Shown: positions 42,113 to 52,051, numbered from the stretch's first letter. The stretch: DNA of 54,345 nucleotides from an uncultured Porphyromonadaceae bacterium (GCA_947177575.1 CAMWVA010000005.1:1-54345); one strand, 5' to 3'. Numbers and translations: made by a program. The notes: generated by a model from the letters alone, not told the origin.

Positions 42113-45100
42113 ATGCTGACTACAAGATTTTCATACTTTCCGATACATCACGGAGTGCGTCTGCTTAAAGGCGTACTCTCATCTCATGTCCTTATGTTAG
42201 GTTGTCTGTTAGGAGTGATCGGTGTGCCTGCGGCTCACGCTCTTCCTGCTGACACCTACGCCTCTTCGTCGGTACTTGCCGATGGGCGCTGGACCCGTGT
42301 AAAAGTTTCAGAGACCGGACTGCAATTTATCAGTAATTCGGCGCTCAAGTCAATGGGCTTTACCGACCCCTCGAAAGTGCGTGTCTACGGCTACGGAGGT
42401 CAGATGCTGCCCGAAACTCTTAATGCTTCGCTGCGCGACGACCTGCCTATGGTCAGTACTCTCCATGCTGACAATGGTCTGTATTTCTTCGCTGTCGATT
42501 ATTTCAGCTGGAATCGTTCATCTTCGGTTAATAATGGCATGAAATATAGTCATACCATTAATCCCTATGCAGAAACCAGCTATTATTTTCTGAGCGACCG
42601 TGAAGCCGGTGACGATACTCCGGAAACACGCGACTGCAGCGAACTGCGGCCGGGAGATAATTTCACTGAGTTTACCCAGCGTCTTGTCTACGAAAAAGAT
42701 TTAGTAAGCCCGGCCAATACCGGACGTCTTCTGTTAGGTGAGGACTTCCGAGGCACAGCATCGCGTTCATTTCCCTTCAATCTGACCGATTATGCCAACG
42801 GCGAACCGAAAATGCTGGTGGCCTTCGGAAGCTATACTTCCGGAAGCGGAGCTCAACTGAAGTTTACGGCTAATAATACTGATATTGATAATGGCTCTGT
42901 AGCCAGTCTATCGGCAGTCACAAGTAAAGAAGGATTCCTACGTTACGGTTCGTTCTCACGCTCAATACCGGCTGGGCTTGTATCGGGTGATAAACTGAAT
43001 ATCGGTATAGCTTATCAGAGCCAGGCTACTATACACACTGCTCGTCTTGACTATATCGAACTTGAATATCAGCGTAAATTACGTCTGAATGACGGTGAAC
43101 TGCATTTCTATGAGATTCTCAACGGCACGTCGACCTTCAACATTGACGGCTGCGGCACAAATACTGTAATCTGGGATATTACCGACCCTGTAAAACCTGT
43201 ACGTGTCAATTTCAAACTCGAAGGCTCTACAGCTCGTTTTACTGATACAGCTACCGGGCTCAAAGAGTATGTAGCTTTTAATCCCGGTTCGATACGTCGT
43301 GCTCCGGCTGCCGACGGCCATATAGCCAATCAGGATATTCACGGCCTGCCGATGCCCGATATGGTTATCATTTCTCCGACACAATACATGCAGGCTGCTA
43401 ATACAGTAGCCGATATGCACCGACGTGTGGACGGTATGACTGTACATGTACTTACCCCTGAGGCTGTATATAATGAGTTTGCCAGCGGTACGGCTGATGT
43501 CACAGCTTTCCGTAAGATGCTGAAGATGTGGTATGACCGTGCTGCTGAGGAAGGAGTATCTTATCCGCGTTATTGTATGATAATGGGTCGTCCCACTTAT
43601 GATAACAAAGGTGTTACTCCGGCCGTCGCACAGGCCCGTTATGTGCGTGTGCCTATATGGGGCTCGCCTACAGGCTGGGACCAGTCTTCTTCTTATACTA
43701 CCGATGACTACATCGGTATGCTTGACGATACAGGCACAACATTTTCTATGGGTCCAGGAAAGATTCATGTTGCTATAGGTCGCTGGCCGGTCAAATCGGC
43801 AGATGAAGCTAACATAATGGCCCGTAAACTGGTAAATTATGTCGAAAATCCGGTGCTCGGAGCATGGCGTAATAACGTGATGCTCATAGCTGATGATCAG
43901 GATAATGCCGCTCATCTCAATCAATCGGAATGGGTTTATGAAGGTATGCGTTCTGCCGGTAACGGTAAGAACTTCCTATATGATCGTCTTTATCTTGACT
44001 CCTACCCTCTGTCCTATACCGGTACCGGTGCAGGTTATCCCGAGGCTAAGGAGCACATGTTAAAGAAGATTAATGAAGGTGTAGGCTTTATATCATATAT
44101 AGGTCATGCCAATCCCAAGTCATGGACTCACGAAGGACTGCTCAACTGGACTGATATAACTACAATGAACAATCCCCACACGCCATTCCTGTACGCTGCT
44201 ACTTGTGAGTTTCTGCGTTGGGACGACGATGCTGTTAGCGGTGCGGAAATCATGTGGCTTTACCCGTCGGCCGGTTTTATCGGCATGATATGTCCTTCGC
44301 GCAGTGTTTACATTGATCAGAACGGTTCTCTGAGTAAGACCCTGTCCAATTTTGTCTATAAACGTGATGAGGATGGTGGTGCGGCACGAGTAGGTGATAT
44401 ATATATCAATGCTAAAAACGGTTTCGGTGCCACCACTTCCAATCGTCTGAAGTTCTGCCTTATGGCTGACCCGGCTATGCGTGTGGTCAGTCCGGACCTC
44501 AACATTAATGTCGAGAGTATCAATGGCGTGGAATTAGCTACTGCTGAAGAATTACCTATAATCGGTGCCCGCAGCCGTGTGACAGTCGAAGGACATGTTG
44601 CTGACAGAGAAGGTAACTTATGTTCGGATTTCGATGGTATACTTGAAGTCTCGCTTTTTGATGCCGAAAAGGTAATCACTACTTACGGCAATGGCAAAAA
44701 CGGAGTGTCTAAAGATTACAATGACCGCAAAACACGTCTCTACAACGGTCGTGTTAATGTAAAAGAAGGTCGCTGGAGTCTTACATTGCTGATGCCTTCA
44801 GAAATCGAACACAATTTTACTCCTGCTCTACTCAGCATGTATGCCAGTTCGGCCGATGGCCGTGAGGCTAACGGTGCATGTGAAAAGTTTTATGTATATG
44901 GTTTCGATTCCGAGGCTGCTCCTGATGAGAACGGACCCGAAATTACCGATTTCTATCTTAATACCGCTTCATTTGCAGAAGGAGACCGGGTAAATTCTAC
45001 TCCGGTGGTATTTGCTACTCTTACCGATGATTCCGGCATTAATCTCTCTCAGGCAGGTATAGGCCATAACATGCTTATAGTAGTTGACGGCAAAATATAT

Positions 45101-45592
45101 CATGGCGATGTAGCGGACAGTTATGTACCTGATGCTGCTGACCCGACCCGAGGTTCTATAAAATATGCTTTACCTGAAGTGACACCCGGCGAACATACAC
45201 TGACACTTACTGTATGGGACAACGCCAACAATTCAAGTTCAGCTTCGTTAGCTTTCAACGTCGGTATAGGTCTGCCTCCGAGTATTATTGACCTTTCGGC
45301 AAGTGCCACACCGGCTGTTACCTCGACAGTGTTCTCACTCACTACCGACCGTCCTATGTCGGCTATGACATGTCTGTGGGAAGTATTTGACCTCAACGGA
45401 CAGCGTCTGTGGTCTGAAGAATCAAATATGGCAACTGATATTGACAGCCGTCTACAGACTGAATGGAATCTTATCGACAACAACGGACGCCGTGTGCCAC
45501 GAGGTATCTATATATATCGCGCTACACTCACCACACCCGAAGGCTATACCTCACGTGCTTCGAGACGTATTGCCGTAGGCGGTGCTGAATGA
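42113..45592 (+). CDS. porU: PorU-like type IX secretion sortase (C25 peptidase)
   Basis: A 1159-aa peptidase C25 homologue, about the length of P. gingivalis PorU, which cuts and attaches type IX cargo at the cell surface. A signal sequence ends near AAHA (about residue 42). An N-terminal beta region follows. The C25 catalytic part has VVYNE-type FASGTADVTAFRKM, the catalytic histidine H665 in SYIGHANPKSWTH, and the cysteine C698 in YAATCEFLRWD. The C-terminal 300 residues are beta-sandwich with a tail like PRGIYIYRATL, typical of type IX substrates. Its neighbours include a second C25 gene and porV. The assignment as PorU rather than a secreted gingipain-like enzyme rests on length and context. 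Confidence 0.85.
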   Translation: MLTTRFSYFPIHHGVRLLKGVLSSHVLMLGCLLGVIGVPAAHALPADTYASSSVLADGRWTRVKVSETGLQFISNSALKSMGFTDPSKVRVYGYGGQMLPETLNASLRDDLPMVSTLHADNGLYFFAVDYFSWNRSSSVNNGMKYSHTINPYAETSYYFLSDREAGDDTPETRDCSELRPGDNFTEFTQRLVYEKDLVSPANTGRLLLGEDFRGTASRSFPFNLTDYANGEPKMLVAFGSYTSGSGAQLKFTANNTDIDNGSVASLSAVTSKEGFLRYGSFSRSIPAGLVSGDKLNIGIAYQSQATIHTARLDYIELEYQRKLRLNDGELHFYEILNGTSTFNIDGCGTNTVIWDITDPVKPVRVNFKLEGSTARFTDTATGLKEYVAFNPGSIRRAPAADGHIANQDIHGLPMPDMVIISPTQYMQAANTVADMHRRVDGMTVHVLTPEAVYNEFASGTADVTAFRKMLKMWYDRAAEEGVSYPRYCMIMGRPTYDNKGVTPAVAQARYVRVPIWGSPTGWDQSSSYTTDDYIGMLDDTGTTFSMGPGKIHVAIGRWPVKSADEANIMARKLVNYVENPVLGAWRNNVMLIADDQDNAAHLNQSEWVYEGMRSAGNGKNFLYDRLYLDSYPLSYTGTGAGYPEAKEHMLKKINEGVGFISYIGHANPKSWTHEGLLNWTDITTMNNPHTPFLYAATCEFLRWDDDAVSGAEIMWLYPSAGFIGMICPSRSVYIDQNGSLSKTLSNFVYKRDEDGGAARVGDIYINAKNGFGATTSNRLKFCLMADPAMRVVSPDLNINVESINGVELATAEELPIIGARSRVTVEGHVADREGNLCSDFDGILEVSLFDAEKVITTYGNGKNGVSKDYNDRKTRLYNGRVNVKEGRWSLTLLMPSEIEHNFTPALLSMYASSADGREANGACEKFYVYGFDSEAAPDENGPEITDFYLNTASFAEGDRVNSTPVVFATLTDDSGINLSQAGIGHNMLIVVDGKIYHGDVADSYVPDAADPTRGSIKYALPEVTPGEHTLTLTVWDNANNSSSASLAFNVGIGLPPSIIDLSASATPAVTSTVFSLTTDRPMSAMTCLWEVFDLNGQRLWSEESNMATDIDSRLQTEWNLIDNNGRRVPRGIYIYRATLTTPEGYTSRASRRIAVGGAE

Positions 45593-45647
45593 TACATTCT
45601 GCACACACGGATGCCTGTGCTTCCGGTTGTAATGAAACTATGTGAAA

Positions 45648-46253
45648 ATGAAAATTTTTGCCTTAGTCAACAATCATCCACAACAGTATGTCCCCGGCCC
45701 TTTGGCCGAGGGACCGCTTGTGTGGGATATGCTGCCTGATTCGTGTCTGCTGCGTTCAGGCAATGTTCTTTTTCTACCTGACCTCACTCACCGTTATGAG
45801 GCTGTGCCTACGCTTGCTGTCAAAATAGGACGCTTAGGAAAGTCCATAGCACCTCGGTTTGCACACCGCTATGTAGCCGAAATAACTGTTGCTCTCCATA
45901 TCCGTGACCTGACACGTCTTGACGCACTGCGTGAAGCAGGTTTACCATGGGTTATGGCCTGGGGGTTTGACCGTTCTTTAGTAACAGGAAATTTTGTACC
46001 GGCTGACGATTTAGCTGCACTTGCAGACATAAAGTTAGAAGTAACGGATACCGTCACCCACACAACGGTCGGTAGTTGCGGCCTGATTATCGACCTTCCT
46101 CATGTCATAGAAGCTGTCAGTCGTGACAATACTCTTAAAAACGGCGACCTGATACTCCCCTCTCTGGCACCTTCGGGGCTTGTCCTGAAACCGGGTCAGT
46201 TGCTTTCGGCATCGCTTGACGGACGTTCTCTGCTTGAAGTTAAGATCAAATGA
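45648..46253 (+). CDS. Fumarylacetoacetate-hydrolase-fold protein, probably altered active site
   Basis: A 201-aa cytoplasmic protein of the FAH superfamily, whose members hydrolyse, decarboxylate or isomerise keto-acids with Mg2+. The family pattern is visible in TLAVKIGRLGKSIAPRFAHR, YVAEITVALHIRDLTR (with one metal-ligand-like Asp), and LPWVMAWGFDRSLVTGNFVP. The later IIDLPHVIEAVSRDNTLKNGD also fits. The usual E-x-E metal pair (HHEVEL-type) is instead YEAVPTLAV here, so catalysis is doubtful. The ATG at 45648 is preferred over the GTG at 45642. It sits between two C25 protease genes with no metabolic neighbours. A hairpin terminator follows. Confidence 0.7.
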   Translation: MKIFALVNNHPQQYVPGPLAEGPLVWDMLPDSCLLRSGNVLFLPDLTHRYEAVPTLAVKIGRLGKSIAPRFAHRYVAEITVALHIRDLTRLDALREAGLPWVMAWGFDRSLVTGNFVPADDLAALADIKLEVTDTVTHTTVGSCGLIIDLPHVIEAVSRDNTLKNGDLILPSLAPSGLVLKPGQLLSASLDGRSLLEVKIK

Positions 46254-46287
46254 CCGGTACCACCACTAAGTCCCGGTCTGTTTTTTT
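46252..46287 (+). terminator. Rho-independent terminator after the FAH-fold gene
   Basis: GACCGG (46252-46257) pairs with CCGGTC (46273-46278), followed by TG and seven T residues. The best classical terminator in the window, separating the first C25/FAH unit from the second C25 gene. Confidence 0.8.
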
Positions 46288-46298
46288 ATTAAATTGAT

Positions 46299-49200
46299 AT
46301 GTTTGCTGCCAACAGTATAAGATATTTTCTAACAGCTGTCGCTCTGACAACCTGTACGACAGTTATGACAGCTGCACCGGCTGATGCCACTCGCTGGGTA
46401 CGTACCGGTATAACATCAACCGGAATATATCGTATCGGTTATGAACGACTACGCGAAATGGGATTTAACAATCCCGAACGGGTAACTGTCTTCGGTCGTG
46501 GCGGTGCTATGCTGCCTATGGAATTTACCGATGATAAAGGAACTCCTGTCATCAATAATGACTTGCCGCACTGCGATGTGTATCATACCGGTGAGGCTAT
46601 CCTGTTTTATGCACAAGGGCCCGACACTCACCTCTGGACTTCTGACAGTGATATTGAATCGGGAGGTGCTTTCCGTAACGCGGGCAAAAATATATACACT
46701 GATTATGCATGGTATTTTCTGACCGATACAGCCGAAGTGTCAGCCATGCAACAGACTCCTGCACCTGTCGATAGCCGTATCGTGACAGACGGTATGGATT
46801 TCGTCTGGCACGAAGCTGACCTTATGAACAATCTTTTTAATGCAGGACAGCTTTTCTGGGGCGAATCTGTAACAGATACACCGGATGGCCGTCTGGCATG
46901 GATACCTTCGACACCTGACGTGCTGCCGGGCAGAACAGGAGCCCTGGAGTGTATTGTGTACAGCAATAAAGGTGAAAAGGGAGTTCTGACGTACGGTGTT
47001 ACTGACGGGTCAGATGTTACAATCCACACTCTTAGTTATGCCAGTCAGTTTTGGACTCCGCAGGCTCCGGCTGTAAGTGCAATAACCATGCCTTCTGATT
47101 CCCAACGTCCTGAAGTATTTGTACATTATATTTCGGAGACTGGAGAATCACCGCTCTGGCTTGACAACTGGACTCTTACCTACCCATGTTCTATCCCGAC
47201 TTTGGTAGATATTGACGGTAACAACCTACCTCAGAAGGCTATTACTCTGACAGACGTGAACGCCGGTGAAAACATCAGCTTTATTGTACCGGACATACAT
47301 GAGATCATGGCTTTTGATGTGTCTGACCCGGTTCGTCCACGCCTGCTTGATGTTACTTCTGATGGGAGCGGTTGCCACGTGGCTATGACTGCACTCTGTG
47401 ATGACCCTCGTGTACTGGTTATGAATCCGGCCCTTACGCAGCCTTCACCCGAAGGCCCGATAGCCGAGGCTGCCGATATGTCAGTGCGACGGATACATGA
47501 ACTTGCCACCGAAGGTGCCGACCTGCTTATTATAACAGTACCTTCACTGCTCAGTTATGCCGAAATCTTAGCGGACACTCACCGCCACTTGCAGGGCCTG
47601 AAAGTAGCTGTAGCTACCGTAGGCGAATTATATAACGAGTTTTCAGCAGGTATGCCCGACCCGATGGCTTACCGCAGTGCAGTAAGACTGTTTCATGATG
47701 CCCCTCATTCCCTGAAAAATGTACTTCTGTTCGGTCCTATGAGTTCTGATGTCAGAGGCTTCAGAGGTGAACAGGATTATCTTGAGACCATAATAGCCCT
47801 TCAGGACCCGCGTTCATCGCGTGAGCATGTATCAAACAATATCAACAGCTATCTCGGTCTGCTTGCTGATTATTGTGGTGATACTCCCATAGAGCAGATG
47901 AAAGTGGACGTAGGTGTGGGTATACTGCCTTGCCGCTTCGGGGCCGAGGCAGAAACCATAATACATAAAATCACCGATTTTCTTACTGATGACAGTTGGG
48001 CTTATACCTTAGGGGAATTTCTGGCTGTGGGAGGTATAGGAGATCATCACACCCACGATACTCAGGCACGTGATCTGAGCACCCACATCGAGCAGGCAAG
48101 TGCAGGTGGACTCACAGCATCACTGCTGGTTATAGATGCTTACGGTAACGACCAGGCACGTCAGCGTCTGGAACAATATCTCGAAGCCGGTAAATCAATA
48201 GGTATTTACATAGGTCATGGCTCACCTACGATGCTCGGCCCTGACGAACATTTCTTCAATACCACACATGCTGCCCGACTGAATAACACACATCTGCCGT
48301 TTATGATTTTTGCAGCCTGTACTCTTACAGGTTTCGATACAGGCCAGCGCGGTATGGCTGATTTGCTTACTTACGGCTCGCACAACGGAGCTATCGGTAT
48401 GCTTATAGCCTCACGCTCAACATGGTCAGGACAGAATATGGAAATGATGAAGATGTTCTTCAACCATCTCTACCGTTCGAGTGGCACTCTCAAAGGTAGT
48501 TTACATCAAAATCCGCTCAGCATAGGTGAAGTGTGGGCAGCTACACTTTCTAACTGCAAATATAATAACGAACTGGCCTATCAGCTTATGTGTGACCCTG
48601 CTTTGGTTTTTCCGGTAGGTCTACTGTCGGCACGCGGCGAGACAAACGGCAGTGTCGTGACACCCGGCGATGTGGTCGAAATCTCAGGACGGATAGTCAC
48701 AGAAGAGGGAAATCCTTGTAATGACTTTGAAGGTGAACTTGTAGCCCGACTTATGGAACCTGAGGAAATACAGACTTCACACGATTTAGTGACCGGTGGG
48801 GATAAGATAAAACTCGATGTGCCTTACCGTGACCGTCTTTCCACTATGGCATCATGCGCTGTAAAGGAAGGTCATTTTAAATTGCGGCTTCCCGTAAGCC
48901 GTTCTCTCTGTCAATACGCAGGTAAGTCATGCCGCGTGGTACTTTCAGCATACAATGCCGCTAACCATAAAGGTGCCACAGGCAGTCTTACAGTAACACT
49001 TGGCGATACCGAGACAAATGAGGTTTCTGCTGACAGTAAAGCCCCGGTAATAGAAAACCTTACCTATGACAATATAAGCAAATGTTTGTACGTAACTGTC
49101 AGTGATGACACCTGTCTGCCGGTAAATACAGCTCTTGATAACGACCCATTCAGACTGGATCTCGACGGACTCTACTGGACTCCGGGCAATACGACGGAAG

Positions 49201-49628
49201 TACGTTTTGATCATGACACACAGACACAACAGCGTCGTGTAGATGTATCTCACCTTAGCGAAGGTGTACATAGCGCCCGTGTCACAGTACGCGACGATGC
49301 CGGTAACACCGCTACTGCCGAACTCACATTTAAAGTCGGACAAGCCACCCTACCCTGTGTGCTTACACTTGAAAAGGGATTTGCCGTTGGTGATGAAGCT
49401 TCTTTCGTTATAGAAGATTTATCAGCAGCTGAATCGGAACTGGTCATTGCTGACAGTAACGGAAATACATTAGTATGTCTGCCGATTAACAGTAACCGCA
49501 CTATATGGAATATCTGTGACAGCAACGGACATCGGGTGAAACCGGGTATGTACCGTGCTTATGTGCGTAGCCGTGCCGCCAACGGTTATCATGACTTTAG
49601 TACTGCTATCAGAGTACCTGTGGTTTGA
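46299..49628 (+). CDS. Second PorU-like C25 peptidase
   Basis: A 1109-aa paralogue of the gene at 42113. Signal peptide about 1-26 (MFAANSIRYFLTAVALTTCT...). The N-terminal region WVRTGITSTGIYRIGYERL and VTVFGRGGAMLPMEF matches the first PorU-like protein's start. The C25 core has catalytic His640 in IYIGHGSPTML and Cys674 in FAACTLTGFD. The C-terminal end, KPGMYRAYVRSRAANGYHDF, is another possible type IX-like tail. Both catalytic residues are kept, so it may be an active protease or sortase-like enzyme. Its exact job, and whether it works with PorV encoded just after it, is unknown. A hairpin at 49674 follows. Confidence 0.82.
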   Translation: MFAANSIRYFLTAVALTTCTTVMTAAPADATRWVRTGITSTGIYRIGYERLREMGFNNPERVTVFGRGGAMLPMEFTDDKGTPVINNDLPHCDVYHTGEAILFYAQGPDTHLWTSDSDIESGGAFRNAGKNIYTDYAWYFLTDTAEVSAMQQTPAPVDSRIVTDGMDFVWHEADLMNNLFNAGQLFWGESVTDTPDGRLAWIPSTPDVLPGRTGALECIVYSNKGEKGVLTYGVTDGSDVTIHTLSYASQFWTPQAPAVSAITMPSDSQRPEVFVHYISETGESPLWLDNWTLTYPCSIPTLVDIDGNNLPQKAITLTDVNAGENISFIVPDIHEIMAFDVSDPVRPRLLDVTSDGSGCHVAMTALCDDPRVLVMNPALTQPSPEGPIAEAADMSVRRIHELATEGADLLIITVPSLLSYAEILADTHRHLQGLKVAVATVGELYNEFSAGMPDPMAYRSAVRLFHDAPHSLKNVLLFGPMSSDVRGFRGEQDYLETIIALQDPRSSREHVSNNINSYLGLLADYCGDTPIEQMKVDVGVGILPCRFGAEAETIIHKITDFLTDDSWAYTLGEFLAVGGIGDHHTHDTQARDLSTHIEQASAGGLTASLLVIDAYGNDQARQRLEQYLEAGKSIGIYIGHGSPTMLGPDEHFFNTTHAARLNNTHLPFMIFAACTLTGFDTGQRGMADLLTYGSHNGAIGMLIASRSTWSGQNMEMMKMFFNHLYRSSGTLKGSLHQNPLSIGEVWAATLSNCKYNNELAYQLMCDPALVFPVGLLSARGETNGSVVTPGDVVEISGRIVTEEGNPCNDFEGELVARLMEPEEIQTSHDLVTGGDKIKLDVPYRDRLSTMASCAVKEGHFKLRLPVSRSLCQYAGKSCRVVLSAYNAANHKGATGSLTVTLGDTETNEVSADSKAPVIENLTYDNISKCLYVTVSDDTCLPVNTALDNDPFRLDLDGLYWTPGNTTEVRFDHDTQTQQRRVDVSHLSEGVHSARVTVRDDAGNTATAELTFKVGQATLPCVLTLEKGFAVGDEASFVIEDLSAAESELVIADSNGNTLVCLPINSNRTIWNICDSNGHRVKPGMYRAYVRSRAANGYHDFSTAIRVPVV

Positions 49629-49673
49629 ACTACCACATAGCTCTACGCAATAAATACGCCGATGTGAAGTTAT

Positions 49674-49706
49674 AATAAGTAGTCCTACTTATAGGGACTA
49701 CTTATT
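49674..49706 (+). terminator. Terminator after the second C25 gene
   Basis: AATAAGTAGTCC (49674-49685) and GGACTACTTATT (49695-49706) form a perfect 12-bp stem with a 9-nt loop, followed by a T-rich stretch (TTGTTTTT). Confidence 0.75.
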
Positions 49707-49732
49707 TTGTTTTTAACTCTAAACCAACATTC

Positions 49733-50956
49733 ATGAGATTAAAAATCAGGCTGGCGGCCTTTTTGCTGATATGCCTCATGCTGGGTCCGACGGCCGCCTC
49801 GGCACAGAATGACATAAAAGATAACGAGTTCAACCCGGTCAATACGGGTGTCACAACACTGAGTATAGCTCCTGACGCACGCGGAAGTGCTTTAGGCAAC
49901 TTAGGTGCGGCCACTGACCCAGATGCTAACTCACAGTTCTGGAATCCTTCGAAATATGCTTTCGCCTACAGCGAGGCTGCTTTGTCGTTAAGTTATACCC
50001 CATGGTTGCGTAAGATTGTCAACGACATCTTCCTTGCCAATCTGTCCGGTTACTGGAAATTAGGCCAAGGTGACAATCAGGCACTTAGCGCTTCTCTGCG
50101 CTATTTCTCACTCGGAGAGGTAACATTGAGCACTGAAGATTTCAACAATGTACAGACTATCAATCCCTACGAGATGGCTTTTGACTTAGGATATTCCCGT
50201 AAGCTATCCGAAAGCTTTTCTATGGGTGTAGTACTGCGCTATATTCTCTCTGACCTTTCGTATGAAGGTACTTCAGATAACGAGGTAGGAAACACAGCTG
50301 CCTCTGCATTCTCTGTTGATATTTCTGGCTACCATGTAGCTTATCCTATGATAGGACGTAACGAGTGTCAGTTCTCTTGGGGTTTCGATATTTCGAACGT
50401 TGGTACTAAGGTCAGCTATGATAATGGCGAAAACTATGCATTTCTACCTACCAATCTACGTCTGGGTGCTAATTTTATGTTTCCTTTAGCTGATTTCAAT
50501 ACATTAGCTTTCGGTCTCGATCTTAATAAACTTATGGTACCTACCAAACCGCGTGAGAGGGACTACGATATGAGTACTACTGAAGGACAGGATAAATACT
50601 ATGCGGCTCTGGATGAGTGGAAAACCATGTCTCCTATCACAGGTATTTTTAAAAGTTTCTCCGATGCTCCCAATGGTTTTAAAGAGGAGCTACAGGAAAT
50701 AAATGTTTCAGTAGGTGCTGAGTATGCCTATAATCAGCAGTTCTTTGTACGACTGGGTTATAACTATGAAAATGCCAACAAAGGTGGTCGTTCATATTTC
50801 GGCTTCGGTGCCGGCTTTTCGCTAAATGTGGTTCAGCTCGATGCTTCATATATGTTAGCTACGGCTCAGAGCTCGCCTCTTGACCAGACTCTGCGTTTCA
50901 CACTTACATTCGATATGGACGGTCTGCGTGACCTGCTTGGAAAACGTCGTCGCTGA
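49733..50956 (+). CDS. porV: Type IX secretion outer-membrane protein PorV
   Basis: A 407-aa outer-membrane beta-barrel of the FadL-like PorV (LptO) family, which shuttles type IX cargo from the SprA channel to PorU. Signal peptide about 1-25 (MRLKIRLAAFLLICLMLGPT, then AASA). Diagnostic N-terminal motif: VNTGVTTLSIAPDARGSALG, then NLGAATDPDANSQFWNPSKYA split across residues 44-66. Strands such as LSLSYTPWL, MAFDLGYSRKLSESFSMG, VRLGYNYENANKGGRSYFGFG-like segments fill the barrel. The placement right after the C25 genes matches the PorU-PorV functional unit. ispF starts 20 nt downstream. Confidence 0.9.
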   Translation: MRLKIRLAAFLLICLMLGPTAASAQNDIKDNEFNPVNTGVTTLSIAPDARGSALGNLGAATDPDANSQFWNPSKYAFAYSEAALSLSYTPWLRKIVNDIFLANLSGYWKLGQGDNQALSASLRYFSLGEVTLSTEDFNNVQTINPYEMAFDLGYSRKLSESFSMGVVLRYILSDLSYEGTSDNEVGNTAASAFSVDISGYHVAYPMIGRNECQFSWGFDISNVGTKVSYDNGENYAFLPTNLRLGANFMFPLADFNTLAFGLDLNKLMVPTKPRERDYDMSTTEGQDKYYAALDEWKTMSPITGIFKSFSDAPNGFKEELQEINVSVGAEYAYNQQFFVRLGYNYENANKGGRSYFGFGAGFSLNVVQLDASYMLATAQSSPLDQTLRFTLTFDMDGLRDLLGKRRR

Positions 50957-50975
50957 TTTAATACTGAAAACTCTT

Positions 50976-51461
50976 ATGTTTCCTTTTCGTATTGGCCAGG
51001 GGTACGATGTACACCGTCTGGTCGAAGACCGCGAACTTTGGCTATGCGGCATAAAGCTTGAACATACACTTGGCTTATTAGGTCACAGCGATGCGGACGT
51101 AGCTATTCACGCCCTGTGTGACGCTCTACTTGGAGCGGCTGCAAGACGCGACATAGGCTATCATTTTCCGGATACTGATCCGGCCTACAAGGGTGCCGAC
51201 AGCAAGCGACTGCTTGCCGAAGTATGCACTCTTATAGGCCGTGATGGATGGAAAATCGGTAATGTCGATATTACCATAATGGCTGAACGTCCGAAGCTCA
51301 AACCTCATATCGACGATATGCGCCGGTGTCTGGCTGACGTCATGAATATTGATGTGGAATGTGTCTCAGTTAAGGCCACAACCACAGAACGTCTCGGTTT
51401 TACAGGCCGGCAGGAAGGCATAGCCTCTTCGGCAGTCGCTCTTATTTATAAAGCACAGTAA
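50976..51461 (+). CDS. ispF: 2-C-methyl-D-erythritol 2,4-cyclodiphosphate synthase
   Basis: Fifth enzyme of the MEP isoprenoid pathway; cyclises CDP-ME-2-phosphate with release of CMP. The 161-aa protein has FRIGQGYDVHRLVEDREL with the metal DxH. GLLGHSDADVAIHALCDALL has the third metal histidine, and the C-terminal VSVKATTTERLGFTGRQEGI contains the nucleotide-binding motif. The ATG at 50976 gives the family start MFPFRIGQGYD; upstream in-frame codons lie inside porV. Spacing suggests co-transcription with porV. The gene faces the DUF805 gene. Confidence 0.96.
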   Translation: MFPFRIGQGYDVHRLVEDRELWLCGIKLEHTLGLLGHSDADVAIHALCDALLGAAARRDIGYHFPDTDPAYKGADSKRLLAEVCTLIGRDGWKIGNVDITIMAERPKLKPHIDDMRRCLADVMNIDVECVSVKATTTERLGFTGRQEGIASSAVALIYKAQ

Positions 51462-51488
51462 CTATCTGTGTAATTATTTATTTGCACT

Positions 51489-51857
51489 TCAATCTACAGG
51501 CTGACCGAAGCGATTGCTTCCCTGACTTGGCAGAAGCATCAGTACGAGAAACCATATACTACCGATAAGCGGTACTAAATTGATAAAAATCCAGCCACCG
51601 CCACGACCGGTGTCATGCAGACGACGTACTGACAGACCCAAACCGGGTAATATATTGATAAGACCGAAAAGTCCTAATACGCCATACCACAGGTTATACC
51701 AGAAGCCTTCACCCGCAGAGCCCATAAAGGCCGAGCAAACACCCTCTACAATAAGTATGTAGAGAGCTACCCACCAATACTGTGCACGGTTGGCACGGCC
51801 TGAAAAATCAACATATTTGCTATAAAAATCTTTGATAGCACTTGTAAAGGTTACCAT
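51489..51857 (-). CDS. DUF805 membrane protein
   Basis: A 122-aa small inner-membrane protein of the DUF805 family; function unknown. The family marks are SGRANRAQYWWVALYILIVE near the start, LPGLGLSVRRLHDTGRGGGW in the middle (the RRLHDTGRSG-like motif is typical), and a final hydrophobic segment before a short polar tail (PSQGSNRFGQPVD). About four helices are expected. It is convergent with ispF, divergent from parE, and appears to be a single-gene unit. Confidence 0.9.
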   Translation of the reverse strand: MVTFTSAIKDFYSKYVDFSGRANRAQYWWVALYILIVEGVCSAFMGSAGEGFWYNLWYGVLGLFGLINILPGLGLSVRRLHDTGRGGGWIFINLVPLIGSIWFLVLMLLPSQGSNRFGQPVD

Positions 51858-51973
51858 AATCAGATATTATTAGAAGGTTTTATATACTTTTTCTTATTTT
51901 AACTATTATCAGGCTGCATTTGTTCATTATCCAAATTGCACTTCAGCAACCTCGCATTTTCAGTATTTTTTAT

Positions 51974-51981
51974 TAACTTTG
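51974..51981 (+). promoter_or_regulatory. -7 box for parE
   Basis: TAACTTTG is a full consensus match. Transcription would begin near 51987, within the first arm of the stem-loop described next. No good -33 box was found. Confidence 0.6.
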
Positions 51982-52051
51982 CACTCCATAAGTGAACTTC
52001 AGCGCTGTGTAGCCTTACATTATGGCAGCCTGAACTCACACTTATGGAGTG
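51982..52051 (+). promoter_or_regulatory. Strong stem-loop in the parE 5' leader
   Basis: CACTCCATAAGTG (51982-51994) pairs perfectly with CACTTATGGAGTG (52039-52051), 13 bp. Inside, TTCAG/CTGAA and GCTG/CAGC add 9 bp with a bulged C, leaving an 18-nt apical loop. It ends 31 nt before the parE ATG at 52083 and has no U-run behind it, so it does not look like a terminator. No known RNA family was recognised. Confidence 0.6.
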
